Positions 26,484-35,577 are shown, counted from the stretch's first letter. The stretch is DNA of 64,000 nucleotides from an uncultured Aquimarina sp. (GCA_947498705.1 CANMLW010000017.1:1-64000), one strand, 5' to 3'. Numbers and translations are program-made. Notes: generated from the letters alone by a model not told the origin.

Positions 26484-27500
26484 CTAGATATTAAACTCTT
26501 TATTCAACAGATTAATTTGTTCTGGACGACCCAAAACCACTATTTTAGAACCTGGTCTCAATTCTGTATCCGCCTCTGGGTTAACTATATATTCTCCATC
26601 TGGAGATTTATAACCTATAATTGTACAACCTGTCTTAGATCGCATATCTATCTCACGAATCGTTTGCGTCTCGGATTTATCAAAAATATCTTCAAAAGAT
26701 ACTTCTTCTATGTTGATTGATTTCTTACCAATAATAGACAAGTTATCTAAGAATTCTATTAAATCAGGAACCACAACCAATGATGCCATATGATCTCCTC
26801 CTATACGATCAGGCATAATCACATTATCTGCTCCGGCCAATCTTATTTTTTTGTACGAGGCATCTTGAGAAGCTCTACTTATAATTTTTAGTTCTTTATT
26901 TATTTGTCGAGCCGAAAGTACTATAAATAAATTATCAGCATCCTCTGGTAAAGTACAAATTAAACAAGCCGCATTCTTAATTCCAGCTTCTAACAGAACC
27001 TCATCTTCTGTAGCATTTCCTTTTAGAAAAAATAAATTATCATTTTGATAACGCTCTATAACAGCTTCATCTTTTTCTATAATGACAAAAGGCTTATCAT
27101 AGGCTAACAATTTTGCTGCAGCCTGCTTACCATTACGGCCATATCCAATAATAATGATATGGTTTTCTATTTGATGTATCATTTTTTGCATTTTTCTGTA
27201 TTGCATTCTTTTTGGATCATTCTTACTCACTATATATTCTGTAATGACAGAAACGGTATAAGCAAATATTGCTACACTCGTAGAAATAAGAAATACAGTA
27301 AATAATTTTGCATTGTCATCAAGAGGAGCTACCTCTCCAAACCCAACGGTAGACATGGTTATCACAGTCATATACAAAGCATCTACCCATGAATAATCTG
27401 AAAAAAAACGAAAACCAAAAACTCCTACTATAATTACAACAACTAATAAAATTAAAGCTATATATAATTTAGGGCTTCCCCAATTATTAATTTTTATCAT
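26484..27500 (-). CDS. Potassium channel with RCK (TrkA-N/TrkA-C) domains
   Basis: A 338-aa, two-helix pore protein of the MthK type. TM1 is YIALILLVVVIIVGVFGF; the pore loop and filter is MSTVGFGEV; TM2 is LFTVFLISTSVAIFAYTVSV. A Rossmann-type RCK domain (IIIIGYGRNGKQAAAKLL, about residues 115-235) and a TrkA-C domain to the end follow. It opens or closes in response to a bound nucleotide or ion; the ligand is unknown. Its start overlaps the stop of the PspC gene by 4 bp, implying translational coupling. Confidence 0.92.
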   Translation of the reverse strand: MIKINNWGSPKLYIALILLVVVIIVGVFGFRFFSDYSWVDALYMTVITMSTVGFGEVAPLDDNAKLFTVFLISTSVAIFAYTVSVITEYIVSKNDPKRMQYRKMQKMIHQIENHIIIIGYGRNGKQAAAKLLAYDKPFVIIEKDEAVIERYQNDNLFFLKGNATEDEVLLEAGIKNAACLICTLPEDADNLFIVLSARQINKELKIISRASQDASYKKIRLAGADNVIMPDRIGGDHMASLVVVPDLIEFLDNLSIIGKKSINIEEVSFEDIFDKSETQTIREIDMRSKTGCTIIGYKSPDGEYIVNPEADTELRPGSKIVVLGRPEQINLLNKEFNI

Positions 27501-27718
27501 AAATCAAAAACTGAAGTTCGTTTGGTATATACCAAATCCTTTAATTTTAACCAGAATGCCATATTAAGGTAGATCACGAACCCCAAGCCTACAGTAGCAA
27601 AAGTTAAATAAATAAAAAACAATCGAACGTTTTTTGCTCGCATTCCTAACCTATCTGCTACACGGGAAGAAACATAAAATCCATTTCTTTCTAAAAAATG
27701 TCTAAGATTATAAAACAT
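27497..27718 (-). CDS. PspC-domain small membrane protein
   Basis: A 73-aa protein consisting almost wholly of one PspC domain: an N-terminal amphipathic segment (RHFLERNGFYVSSRVADRLG), KNVRLFFIYLTF, and a transmembrane helix (TVGLGFVIYLNMAFWLKL). PspC proteins act in envelope-stress control, but flavobacterial single-domain forms are uncharacterised. It overlaps the K+ channel gene by 4 bp, which suggests the two act together at the membrane (inference). Confidence 0.85.
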   Translation of the reverse strand: MFYNLRHFLERNGFYVSSRVADRLGMRAKNVRLFFIYLTFATVGLGFVIYLNMAFWLKLKDLVYTKRTSVFDL

Positions 27719-27818
27719 AACGCAAAATAATTATATTATCATTAATACAGAAGTGATCTTGACATTTTTAATCCCAGATTATATAAAATCTAGTATACCT
27801 TTAAATCATGATACAGAC

Positions 27819-29105
27819 TCATATATTTGATTTATTAAGTAAAAAATTACCTATTTCACATCGCAAGCAAGCATTTTTATCGCAATAGATTGTTTTAAGC
27901 TGAATCATTGCCTGAGAATGCATTGCATTTTCTATAGGTATTTGTAATGCAGTAAAATTATCTATAATACTATTTTTCTCTGAAGAAATTTGAGTTATCA
28001 TATCAAAAACTTCTTCATTAGACTCGTGTCCAATACTTCGTTGATAAACAAATTTTATTGGAATAATTGTATTGATCAATAATAGATCTATGAATGATTT
28101 TGAAATGTTCTTATTAACGGTCTTTGATTCTTTATTAAAAGTATAGTGGTTAGTCCAAAAATTGCTTACTCCTACTTTAAAAAGTTCATAAAATTTTTCT
28201 GGAGTTTGAAATCTTATGACATCCTGGAATAAATTTTTATTCTTAAAATACAACATTGCTAACTGCGCTAATCTTATTGTTGGAAAATTAGAAGGGCGAA
28301 GCCTAAAAAACTGAACAGGCAACACCCCTGTATTATTAAGCTTAAACTTATTTTTAATATACGCATACTCATTGTTAAGATGCATAGCATAAGCATCATT
28401 CATCTCGTAATCTAAAAGATCTGCTTGCCCAAAAAACAATGCTTCTATAAGATCAAGGCGGTTTATACATTTTCTGAGTATTGAAAAATTTATTGAATTG
28501 GCTAAGCTTAAAAAAGCTTCTCCATTTGTTTTCAGGCCAAAATTTTTGGCTAGCATTTTAAAAAGTACTACTTCCCAATCGTTGGCTGATTCTTTTAAAA
28601 GTTCAGAAATCAAAACTGTTTTACTCTCTAGTCTTTCTAGATATAATCTTTCTTGCCAACCCGAGAGGATAAAGTCTGGTATATCCTTTAATTCCTTTTT
28701 GCAAGCAATCTGATTTTTTTCTCCTTTATAAAAAAGTTCTTTATAGTTACTCAATATATCTTGAGAGACATACTGTTTCAGTTCTAATGTTGGTATAACT
28801 GTATTATCTTTTCTAAATATATCTACATCGTGTTCCCAAACCACATGAAGAATAACATTATCATAGGCAGGATCATTTTCATGATTATGCACATACCAAT
28901 CACCAGAAGTAAGGTGTACCTCTATTGTACCTGCCCATTTTTGTCCTTCTATAATAAGTCTGGCATCAAAAAAATCAGGCCCAGAGTGTAGCTCATTATG
29001 CCAACCAGTATGTTGAAGAATTATACTTTCATTATTTGTTGTTTCAAGGTCTGAAAACTTAAATTTTTTAAATTTCCATAGGTATTGAAGAAAATCCTCG
29101 GTCAT
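27819..29105 (-). CDS. DUF2851 family protein
   Basis: A 428-aa soluble protein of the DUF2851 family, near-universal in Bacteroidota and of unknown function. Characteristic segments: GWHNELHSGPDFFDARLIIE near the N-terminus (about residues 33-52), WAGTIEVHLTSGDWYVHNH, and a C-terminal Cys pair in ACLRCEIGNFLL. The N-terminal region resembles a nuclease-like fold in general pattern, but I cannot assign activity. Confidence 0.85.
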   Translation of the reverse strand: MTEDFLQYLWKFKKFKFSDLETTNNESIILQHTGWHNELHSGPDFFDARLIIEGQKWAGTIEVHLTSGDWYVHNHENDPAYDNVILHVVWEHDVDIFRKDNTVIPTLELKQYVSQDILSNYKELFYKGEKNQIACKKELKDIPDFILSGWQERLYLERLESKTVLISELLKESANDWEVVLFKMLAKNFGLKTNGEAFLSLANSINFSILRKCINRLDLIEALFFGQADLLDYEMNDAYAMHLNNEYAYIKNKFKLNNTGVLPVQFFRLRPSNFPTIRLAQLAMLYFKNKNLFQDVIRFQTPEKFYELFKVGVSNFWTNHYTFNKESKTVNKNISKSFIDLLLINTIIPIKFVYQRSIGHESNEEVFDMITQISSEKNSIIDNFTALQIPIENAMHSQAMIQLKTIYCDKNACLRCEIGNFLLNKSNI

Positions 29106-29303
29106 TTGTGTAATAATTTATAGTATGGTAAAAATCTTTTGTCATAACAGACAAAAATTTCTATTACACATCTTGGGTAGGATAAAAAATGATAATAGTT
29201 TTGTTAAAAAATCGGGAATGAAAATACTAAAATTAATTCTAAACCTGTAAGTTCATCATATCTTTATTGACTAAAACTGCCAAATGACTAACCCCTACAA
29301 AAA

Positions 29304-30161
29304 ATGAATGCTACTCTGAAGTCTATTTTCATAGCTCTTTTCCCTGTTACTTCTCTTTATTTTCTGATCATGACCAGTATTCAAATCTATCATGATGGAT
29401 TATCAATCAACAACATAGGGCAATTATTTATATTTACAACTATTGTAGCTTTCTTTGCTCTACTTTTTTTAAAACCCGTAGCCAGAACCAAGGCAGGTCT
29501 AACAATACATACTTTTTTTATTGCTATCGGTTTTCTAACAAGCATCATATCTTCTATAATCATAGAAAAAAACATAAATATTGCGCTACCTTCTATTGGC
29601 TTATTTATCGGTTGGATACTATACTTAAAATGGTACTCAGTTTTTGCAAATAGAGAAAAAAACACCATTATTAAAGTAGGGAATCAATTACCCAATTTGG
29701 AACTAGAAGATATCCATAAAAACAAGGTCAACACTTCAGGGTTTATTGGCAATCCGTCTATTTATTTATTCTACAGAGGAAATTGGTGTCCATTATGTAT
29801 GGCGCAAATAAAGGAAATAGCATCACAATACAAAGAGCTTGAAAAAAGAAGTGTACATACCGTATTTATAAGCCCACAACCTCATAACCATACAAGTTCA
29901 CTGGCAAAAAGATTTGGTTTACAGTTTAATTATCTAATTGACACAAATAATAAGGTAGCGAAGCAACTACAAATTTTCTCTAAAAATGGAATACCTATGG
30001 GGTTTCAAGTATTTGGTTATAATAGTAATACAGTAATGCCAACGGTAATAATTACTGATGCCAATGGTAAAATTATCTTTGCAGACTTAACCGATAATTA
30101 TAGAGTACGTCCAGAACCGGCAACATTTTTAGAAATTTTAGATCGACATACAAATCTCTAA
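29304..30161 (+). CDS. Membrane-anchored peroxiredoxin/thioredoxin-fold protein
   Basis: 285 aa. The N-terminal ~115 residues hold four hydrophobic helices. An AhpC/TSA-like thioredoxin domain follows (GNQLPNLELEDIHKNKVNTS; YLFYRGNWCPLCMAQIKEIA). The redox motif is Cys162-Pro-Leu-Cys165, a CxxC pair more typical of thiol-disulfide reductases than of 2-Cys peroxiredoxins. Which side of the membrane the domain faces was not determined. Substrate is unknown. It is transcribed alone, divergent from DUF2851. Confidence 0.82.
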   Translation: MNATLKSIFIALFPVTSLYFLIMTSIQIYHDGLSINNIGQLFIFTTIVAFFALLFLKPVARTKAGLTIHTFFIAIGFLTSIISSIIIEKNINIALPSIGLFIGWILYLKWYSVFANREKNTIIKVGNQLPNLELEDIHKNKVNTSGFIGNPSIYLFYRGNWCPLCMAQIKEIASQYKELEKRSVHTVFISPQPHNHTSSLAKRFGLQFNYLIDTNNKVAKQLQIFSKNGIPMGFQVFGYNSNTVMPTVIITDANGKIIFADLTDNYRVRPEPATFLEILDRHTNL

Positions 30162-30207
30162 AACCTAAAATCTTGCCACGCCACATCTAACAAACAACAC
30201 AAAAACA

Positions 30208-30299
30208 ACACTTTATACAGTAAAAAACACCATTCATACAGTATATCATGTCGTACATACAATTGAAAAGGTATGTTTTGCAAAAAAAAATTAAATTTA
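30208..30299 (+). promoter_or_regulatory. 21-bp-phased repeat array and promoter of M57 gene A
   Basis: Three 12-bp units start exactly 21 bp apart: ACACTTTATACA (30208), ACCATTCATACA (30229) and GTCGTACATACA (30250). ATTGAA follows, with TTG at 30263-30265, then 26 nt to TAAATTTA (30292-30299). Gene B has the same layout at 31561-31651. Two-turn phasing and the core ACCATTCAT resemble direct-repeat sites of LytTR-type response regulators. The long TTG to -7 spacing fits an activator-dependent promoter. Regulator identity is inference. Confidence 0.55.
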
Positions 30300-30583
30300 G
30301 AACATCTTTAACTCAATAGCCTACATCCAGGCAACTTATTAAAAGATTGACACTCTTCGTCTACCTATAGACTAAAACAAACAATTTACAACCCACTCCC
30401 CTAGAACACCCCCAATTATGAAATCTCTTATAGTGATTTATTAAAGAGGTTTTTGAAAAACTGTTTAAACATCATTGGTAATCTGTATTACCACGATAGA
30501 TGCTACTCTATATTTAGTATAGTTAAAATAAATCCAATATATAAACAACTCTTAATTAAACCTTAAACACAAACTCAATAATT
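30300..30583 (+). other. Long leader upstream of M57 gene A
   Basis: About 280 nt between the putative promoter and the ATG. It contains an ORF of only 8 codons beginning MKSLIVIY at about 30418 and a small hairpin GGTAAT-ctgt-ATTACC (about 30477-30492). The last ~50 nt before the ATG resemble the leader of gene B (shared ATCCAAT, ACACAAAC and AATAATTATGAAA). Confidence 0.4.
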
Positions 30584-31444
30584 ATGAAAAGTTTTTTTAA
30601 AATCATTACCGTAGTAACAATCGTATGTTCTTTTCTTTATTCTTGTCAAAAGGATGAAATAGATACTCCAAAAGAAACTCTACCACAAGTTTCTAAAAAA
30701 GTGCTAAAAAAAATAGCTAAGTTAGGAGTAAACCCTAATGGGGTTATACCATATACACTTATCAGAGTCGATGGTACTAAAGAAAATGGGTATTTGGCTC
30801 ATGATATATTCTTCTCTAAAAATGATCTTGCCACCATGGAAGATTTACCTCTTGCATCTGATATAGCGGCTCAAAAATTATATAGAACCAGAAATCTAGT
30901 AAATGTACCTAATAGTGGGTTTAGAGTAATCACTATAAGAGGTGTAAATCTAGACAGAAGTCTTGAAAATGGCCTTGTAGCAGCAGTCGAAAACTTTAAT
31001 CGCCGTAGACTTAAGTTTTGGTTACGCCTATCTTTTGGCACTAGTGATAATGGAAGCGAAATTGTTGTAACACAAAACAACAGCTTTGATGCTGGAGCAA
31101 TCGCCGGTTTTCCTAGAAATGGGAATCCCTTTAACAGTATTATTATTGATGGAGGTGCTTCATTTATTGGTAGACAATTAATTGAAGGGCTTATAACTCA
31201 TGAAATCGGTCATTGTTTTGGCTTTAGGCATGCAGATTTTAGAACTCGTAGCTCATGTAACCGAGGTATTGTTGATGAAGAAACCCTACCTGGAGCTGCA
31301 GAAATTGGCGCAATCCATATTCCAGGAACTAGTACCGATGGAGATTTTCAAGACTCTGTAATGACCTCATGCTATGATCCCAATGCTCCAAAACCAAATT
31401 TTACTTTTGAAGATGTAAAAGCACTTAGAGCATTGTATCAGTAA
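30584..31444 (+). CDS. M57-family lipoprotein metalloprotease A
   Basis: 286 aa. The signal peptide ends in the lipobox LYSCQ (Cys21), so it is an outer-membrane or surface lipoprotein. The zinc motif HEIGHCFGFRH gives His206, Glu207, His210 and His216 (HExxHxxGxxH), followed by a Met-turn-like DSVMTSCY. This matches the dual-action HEIGH peptidase family M57 known from Bacteroidota. The N-terminal third (KVLKKIAKLGVNPNG; GYLAHDIFF) is shared with gene B 300 bp downstream. Function is probably degradation of extracellular protein. Confidence 0.88.
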   Translation: MKSFFKIITVVTIVCSFLYSCQKDEIDTPKETLPQVSKKVLKKIAKLGVNPNGVIPYTLIRVDGTKENGYLAHDIFFSKNDLATMEDLPLASDIAAQKLYRTRNLVNVPNSGFRVITIRGVNLDRSLENGLVAAVENFNRRRLKFWLRLSFGTSDNGSEIVVTQNNSFDAGAIAGFPRNGNPFNSIIIDGGASFIGRQLIEGLITHEIGHCFGFRHADFRTRSSCNRGIVDEETLPGAAEIGAIHIPGTSTDGDFQDSVMTSCYDPNAPKPNFTFEDVKALRALYQ

Positions 31445-31476
31445 ATAATTATAAATATATATTGGATTATTTAAGT

Positions 31477-31508
31477 AAAGACTGTCCTTTTTGGGCAGTC
31501 TTTTTTTT
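31477..31508 (+). terminator. Terminator of M57 gene A
   Basis: Stem AAGACTGTCC / GGGCAGTCTT with a short T-rich loop and a run of eight T on the plus strand, 33 bp past the stop codon. Confidence 0.85.
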
Positions 31509-31560
31509 CGCAATACATATAAAAACAAAAGAACAACTAGCTTCTTTTTTAGTCTACAAT

Positions 31561-31651
31561 GCACTTTATATAAATATGCATACCATTCATACACTAAAAC
31601 ATACCATTCATACAATTGAACCAATCGTTACAAAAAGAAAACATAAATTTA
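31561..31651 (+). promoter_or_regulatory. 21-bp-phased repeat array and promoter of M57 gene B
   Basis: Units at 31561 (GCACTTTATATA), 31582 (ACCATTCATACA) and 31603 (ACCATTCATACA) are phased at 21 bp; the last two are identical. ATTGAA follows, with TTG at 31616-31618, then 25 nt to TAAATTTA (31644-31651). The layout copies that of gene A, so the control region was duplicated with the gene and has stayed conserved while the DNA around it diverged. Confidence 0.6.
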
Positions 31652-31759
31652 ATAAGATTTAAAATTATTTAACTTCTAACTATATAAAGCATTTGTTCAT
31701 AGCAAATATTATGATCCAATTTATATATAACTTAATTCAAAAACACAAACACAATAATT

Positions 31760-32623
31760 ATGAAATTTTATTTAAAGAGCATTGCTCTAATTACCCTAAT
31801 ATGTACTTTGACATACTCTTGTCAAAAAGACGAAGTAACCACTTCTAATCCTGAAATCGCTCAAGAAATATCAGAGCAAGTACTTCAAAAAATAGCCAAA
31901 CTTGGTGTTAACCCAAGTAATGTTGTACGAGAAACCATCACCAAAAATGATGGCTCTAAAGAAAGCGGGTACTTGGCTCACGATATATATTTTTCTGAAA
32001 GTGATCTAAAAACAATGGAGGACTTACCATCTATTACAGATAAGGCTGCACAGAAATTATATCGAACAACAAATATGGTAAATGTTCCAAACAGAGGGTT
32101 TAGAACCATTACAATACGAGGGGTCAACCTTGATAGAAGTATTGAAAATGGGCTTCGTGATGCTGTTAGGAATTTTAACAATTTAAGGCTTCGTTTTTTT
32201 CTACGTTTATCTTTTGGTAGGTCAAGCAATGGCGAAGAGATTACTGTACGACAAGAACAATTATCTAACAACGGAGGAATAGGTACTTTTCCAAGCGGAG
32301 GAGACCCTGGTGATTTAATAAGAATTGACCCAGATAACGCTACTCAATCTAGACGAATTCTTGAAGCTCTTTTAACACATGAACTAGGACATAATTTTGG
32401 GCTTAGGCATTCGGATTACCAAACACAAAGTTCTTGTCGTACTTTTGGTGGCAATGAAGGTGCTGGTACAGTCGGAGCAGTACATATCCCGGGCACTAGT
32501 ACAAGTGGAGATTTTCAAAACTCTATCATGAAAGTTTGCATCATATTTTTTGGTGAAAACGATCGTGGATTTTTATCCGAATTTACTGCAGAAGACAGAA
32601 CAGGTCTTAGAGAACTTTACTAA
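31760..32623 (+). CDS. M57-family lipoprotein metalloprotease B
   Basis: 287 aa, a clear paralogue of the gene at 30584. Lipobox LTYSC (Cys21). The zinc motif HELGHNFGLRH gives His207, Glu208, His211 and His217. Shared blocks include VNLDRSIENGL, TITIRGVNLDR-type and GAVHIPGTST. The cysteine at FQNSIMKVC aligns with that of gene A. It has its own control array and terminator, so the two paralogues are separately transcribed copies, not an operon. Confidence 0.88.
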   Translation: MKFYLKSIALITLICTLTYSCQKDEVTTSNPEIAQEISEQVLQKIAKLGVNPSNVVRETITKNDGSKESGYLAHDIYFSESDLKTMEDLPSITDKAAQKLYRTTNMVNVPNRGFRTITIRGVNLDRSIENGLRDAVRNFNNLRLRFFLRLSFGRSSNGEEITVRQEQLSNNGGIGTFPSGGDPGDLIRIDPDNATQSRRILEALLTHELGHNFGLRHSDYQTQSSCRTFGGNEGAGTVGAVHIPGTSTSGDFQNSIMKVCIIFFGENDRGFLSEFTAEDRTGLRELY

Positions 32624-32674
32624 ATCTTATTAAATAAACTATAATTTTATAAATTGGATTATAATAATACAATT

Positions 32675-32703
32675 AGACTACCCAAATTGGGTGGTCTTTT
32701 TTT
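32675..32703 (+). terminator. Terminator of M57 gene B
   Basis: Stem AGACTACCC (32675-32683) / GGGTGGTCT (32689-32697) with loop AAATT and a T7 tract. Confidence 0.85.
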
Positions 32704-33091
32704 ATGACACATTTAAATACCCATACAAAGCAATATCTCTATATTTTCAGTGAAAAAGACATGTTTTTTCTTTAAAAACACACTGACCCTACCTCATTTT
32801 CATTAAAATATAGTTAAAATAAGTTAAAATGTACTAATAGTAACGATTTATGGATTATTGGAATACCATAGTAAAATTACATTTCTTTACTTTGTATCAT
32901 AAATTAGACGGGAAACTAATTCACCATATTAAAATATTTAATTTAAAACCCTAAGCTTAGTTGAGTTTGTGTTAGGTTATTGATGGTTGTCATTTATTGG
33001 CGACCATCTTTATTTTATAACACTTTTTCTCCCTACCTATTAATAGGCTTGATTTGATCTTATTAAATCTATTTTTTTTTTGAAAAATTAT
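32704..33091. other. Gene-free region with a possible small RNA
   Basis: No ORF. It contains the 10-bp palindrome CTAAGCTTAG (32951-32960) and a terminator-like hairpin at 32982-33018 that pairs fully only as plus-strand RNA, although no plus-strand gene precedes it after the terminator at 32675. A weak promoter candidate is TTG at 32858 and TTACTTTG at 32887-32894 (26-nt gap). A small RNA of about 100-120 nt would fit. Confidence 0.3.
32982..33018 (+). terminator. Orphan terminator-like hairpin
   Basis: GATGGTTGTC (32982-32991) pairs over 10 bp with GGCGACCATC (32999-33008) using two G-U pairs, so the plus-strand RNA is the structured one. TTTATTTTAT follows. No coding gene ends here on that strand. 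Confidence 0.55.
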
Positions 33092-34072
33092 TTACGTTAT
33101 CGCCTCTGGATGGATATTAAATTTTTCGAAGAAAGCTTTTTTAAATTTTGAAGAATTAGAATAATTAAGTTCATCCATAACATCTCTTATAGAACTACCT
33201 TCTCCTATAATCATAGTGTAAGAAGCTTCTAATCTTTTGTTATTAAAAAACTCTAATGGTGTTTGATTATGAATCTCTTTAAACATGTTAAAAAAATTTG
33301 TTCGACTCATATTAGCCATTGCTGCTAGTTGATCTACACCAACAAATGGTTCTTTAAGATGCCCCCTGAGGTAATCACTCACTTTATAAATATTACCTAC
33401 CTGAGCACTATTTATACTAAACGGATTACAAGAAGTCCCCCATCTTAATACATCTTTCCAGAAGGTTTCTAAAAGTCTAATGCCTCTTGCTACATAAAAC
33501 AAGTAGTTTTCGATCTTATCGGTATCTGGTTGTACAATTTGATCAAAAAGAACAGACTGCTTATAAGAGAGATAAAATTTATCCAGGTATTTATGAGAGT
33601 CCCGTATATAATTATCGACACGTTCTGCAATCTCACTACTTTTTTTAAAAAAGGGTTTGGCATAAGAGCTTTTTAAGACAAGAGTCGCAGATTTCACTTC
33701 TGCGCCTTTATGAATGTATGTGCGTTCACCTTGCCTTGCATCCATACATCTCATATTTCCTGGTGTATAATTGTCTGAATACCTACTAATAATCTGGTTT
33801 TTTTCTAATCCATGATCTAAGGCATATTTTCTAAAATGCAATAGAATATCTTTCTCTTTAACGGGCTCTCTTACACATTCGATATCGGTATTAGCCCGAT
33901 AATTATTAATAATTAGAAAAACTTCATGAGAAATCCTATAATACAACAGATATCCATCTGCTATATGAGAAGGAAAATAGATACGATCCGAATTAGCGTC
34001 CGGTCTTAATCTAGATTCAAAGTAGCTTTTTAACTTATCTATATCCGAATAATCAAATAAAAATTCACACAT
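33092..34072 (-). CDS. AraC-family transcriptional regulator
   Basis: 326 aa. The C-terminal ~90 residues form an AraC double helix-turn-helix: VGVDQLAAMANMSRTNFFNM, then EIHNQTPLEFFNNKRLEASY, and a second HTH at SSIRDVMDELNYSNSSKFKK. The N-terminal ~230 residues match no sensor domain I recognise. Targets are unknown. It is convergent with M57 gene B and lies downstream of the CBS-like gene on the same strand with a 143-bp gap. Confidence 0.88.
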   Translation of the reverse strand: MCEFLFDYSDIDKLKSYFESRLRPDANSDRIYFPSHIADGYLLYYRISHEVFLIINNYRANTDIECVREPVKEKDILLHFRKYALDHGLEKNQIISRYSDNYTPGNMRCMDARQGERTYIHKGAEVKSATLVLKSSYAKPFFKKSSEIAERVDNYIRDSHKYLDKFYLSYKQSVLFDQIVQPDTDKIENYLFYVARGIRLLETFWKDVLRWGTSCNPFSINSAQVGNIYKVSDYLRGHLKEPFVGVDQLAAMANMSRTNFFNMFKEIHNQTPLEFFNNKRLEASYTMIIGEGSSIRDVMDELNYSNSSKFKKAFFEKFNIHPEAIT

Positions 34073-34215
34073 ACGTAACCAATTAACAAAACTGTTTCTT
34101 TTTAATATTTCAACAAAAAATTAAAATATTAAAAAAACAGTCAGCATAAAACAATCCTTACACGATAAATACAGCAGACAAGCTGGGGTAATAACATCAC
34201 TTTAAAGATAAGAAT

Positions 34216-35577
34216 TTATTTTATATGACTTATAACATCATATTTTGTTACAATATGATGCTCCCCATTTTCTAACAAAACTAAAACAGCAGGATTCCCT
34301 TTTTTTATAAGTTTCGATATAGTATCAAGAGAGGTTTTGGCCTCTACGATAGGAAAAGGTGGCTTCATAACATCTTTGATAGGAGTACTATACATATCTC
34401 TATCATTTAAAAAAGCTGCAAAAAGAGCAGATTCATCAACAGACCCCACAAACCCTTCTGTATCGACAACAGGAATTTGAGAAATTTTAAATTTACGCAT
34501 TCGTTCAATTGCATGAGAAACTAATTCTTCGGTTTTAACAGTTACCAATGGTTTTTCTCTATGATCTTTGATTAAATCATCTGCGGTCGATACTTCTTCT
34601 TCAAGAAAGCCTCTTTCTCTCATCCAATCATCATTAAACATTTTACCTACATATCTACTACCGTGATCATGAAAAAGAACTACCACAACATCATTTTTTG
34701 TAAAATGTTCTTTTAATTGTAATAATCCCTTAATTGCAGCCCCTGCACTATTACCTAAAAACATTCCTTCCTCTTTGGCTAGCCTTTGAGTATATACGGC
34801 AGCATCTTTATCGGTAACTTTTGTAAACCCATCAATTACAGAAAAATCTACATTTTGAGGAAGAATATCCTCTCCTATTCCTTCTGTGATATATGAATAG
34901 ATTTCATTTTCATCAAAAATCCCTGTTTCGTGATATTTTTTAAAAACAGATCCATAGGTATCAACTCCCCAAATTTTGATATTTGGATTTTTCTCTTTTA
35001 AGTATTTACCTACTCCAGAGATAGTCCCGCCGGTTCCAACTCCAACAATAAAATGTGTAACTTTTCCGTCTGTTTGTTTCCATATTTCTGGCCCTGTACT
35101 TTCGTAATGCGCTAATGTATTAGAAGGGTTATCATATTGATTTACATACCAAGAATTAGGAGTTTCCTCGGCAAGTCTTTTTGATACCGAATAGTAAGAT
35201 CTTGGATCATCGGGTTCTACATTTGTTGGGCAGACCATAACTTTTGCTCCAACCGCCCTAAGGATGTCCATCTTTTCTTTAGATTGCTTATCGGCCATAA
35301 CACAAATTAACTTATACCCCTTAATTATAGCCACCAGTGCAAGGCCCATACCTGTATTTCCAGAAGTTCCTTCTATAATAGTTCCACCTGGTTTTAGCCT
35401 ACCATCTGCTTCAGCATCCTCAATCATTTTTAAGGCCATACGATCTTTTACAGAATTGCCTGGATTAAAAGTTTCATATTTAGCTAACACCAAAGCATCT
35501 ATCTCTTTTACCAAAGCATTCATTTGCACCAATGGTGTATCACCAATTGTTTCTAGTATATTTTTTGCGTATTTCAC
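34216..35577 (-). CDS. Pyridoxal-phosphate cystathionine beta-synthase / cysteine synthase with CBS pair
   Basis: 453 aa. The fold-type II PLP domain comprises about residues 1-320. The Schiff-base lysine is K44 in NPGNSVKDRMALKMI; the Asn-loop is GTSGNTGMGLA and the phosphate loop VGTGGTISGVGKYL. Two C-terminal CBS modules (about 335-453) follow, a layout typical of cystathionine beta-synthase. It condenses serine or O-acetylserine with homocysteine or sulfide; the exact substrate cannot be told from sequence alone. It starts at a GTG preceded by AAGGA, a partial Shine-Dalgarno sequence. Confidence 0.88.
   Translation of the reverse strand: MKYAKNILETIGDTPLVQMNALVKEIDALVLAKYETFNPGNSVKDRMALKMIEDAEADGRLKPGGTIIEGTSGNTGMGLALVAIIKGYKLICVMADKQSKEKMDILRAVGAKVMVCPTNVEPDDPRSYYSVSKRLAEETPNSWYVNQYDNPSNTLAHYESTGPEIWKQTDGKVTHFIVGVGTGGTISGVGKYLKEKNPNIKIWGVDTYGSVFKKYHETGIFDENEIYSYITEGIGEDILPQNVDFSVIDGFTKVTDKDAAVYTQRLAKEEGMFLGNSAGAAIKGLLQLKEHFTKNDVVVVLFHDHGSRYVGKMFNDDWMRERGFLEEEVSTADDLIKDHREKPLVTVKTEELVSHAIERMRKFKISQIPVVDTEGFVGSVDESALFAAFLNDRDMYSTPIKDVMKPPFPIVEAKTSLDTISKLIKKGNPAVLVLLENGEHHIVTKYDVISHIK

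Noticed and set aside
31367..31662. Small ORFs on both strands between the M57 genes
   Set aside because: They overlap a terminator and the phased repeat array; composition is noise-like.
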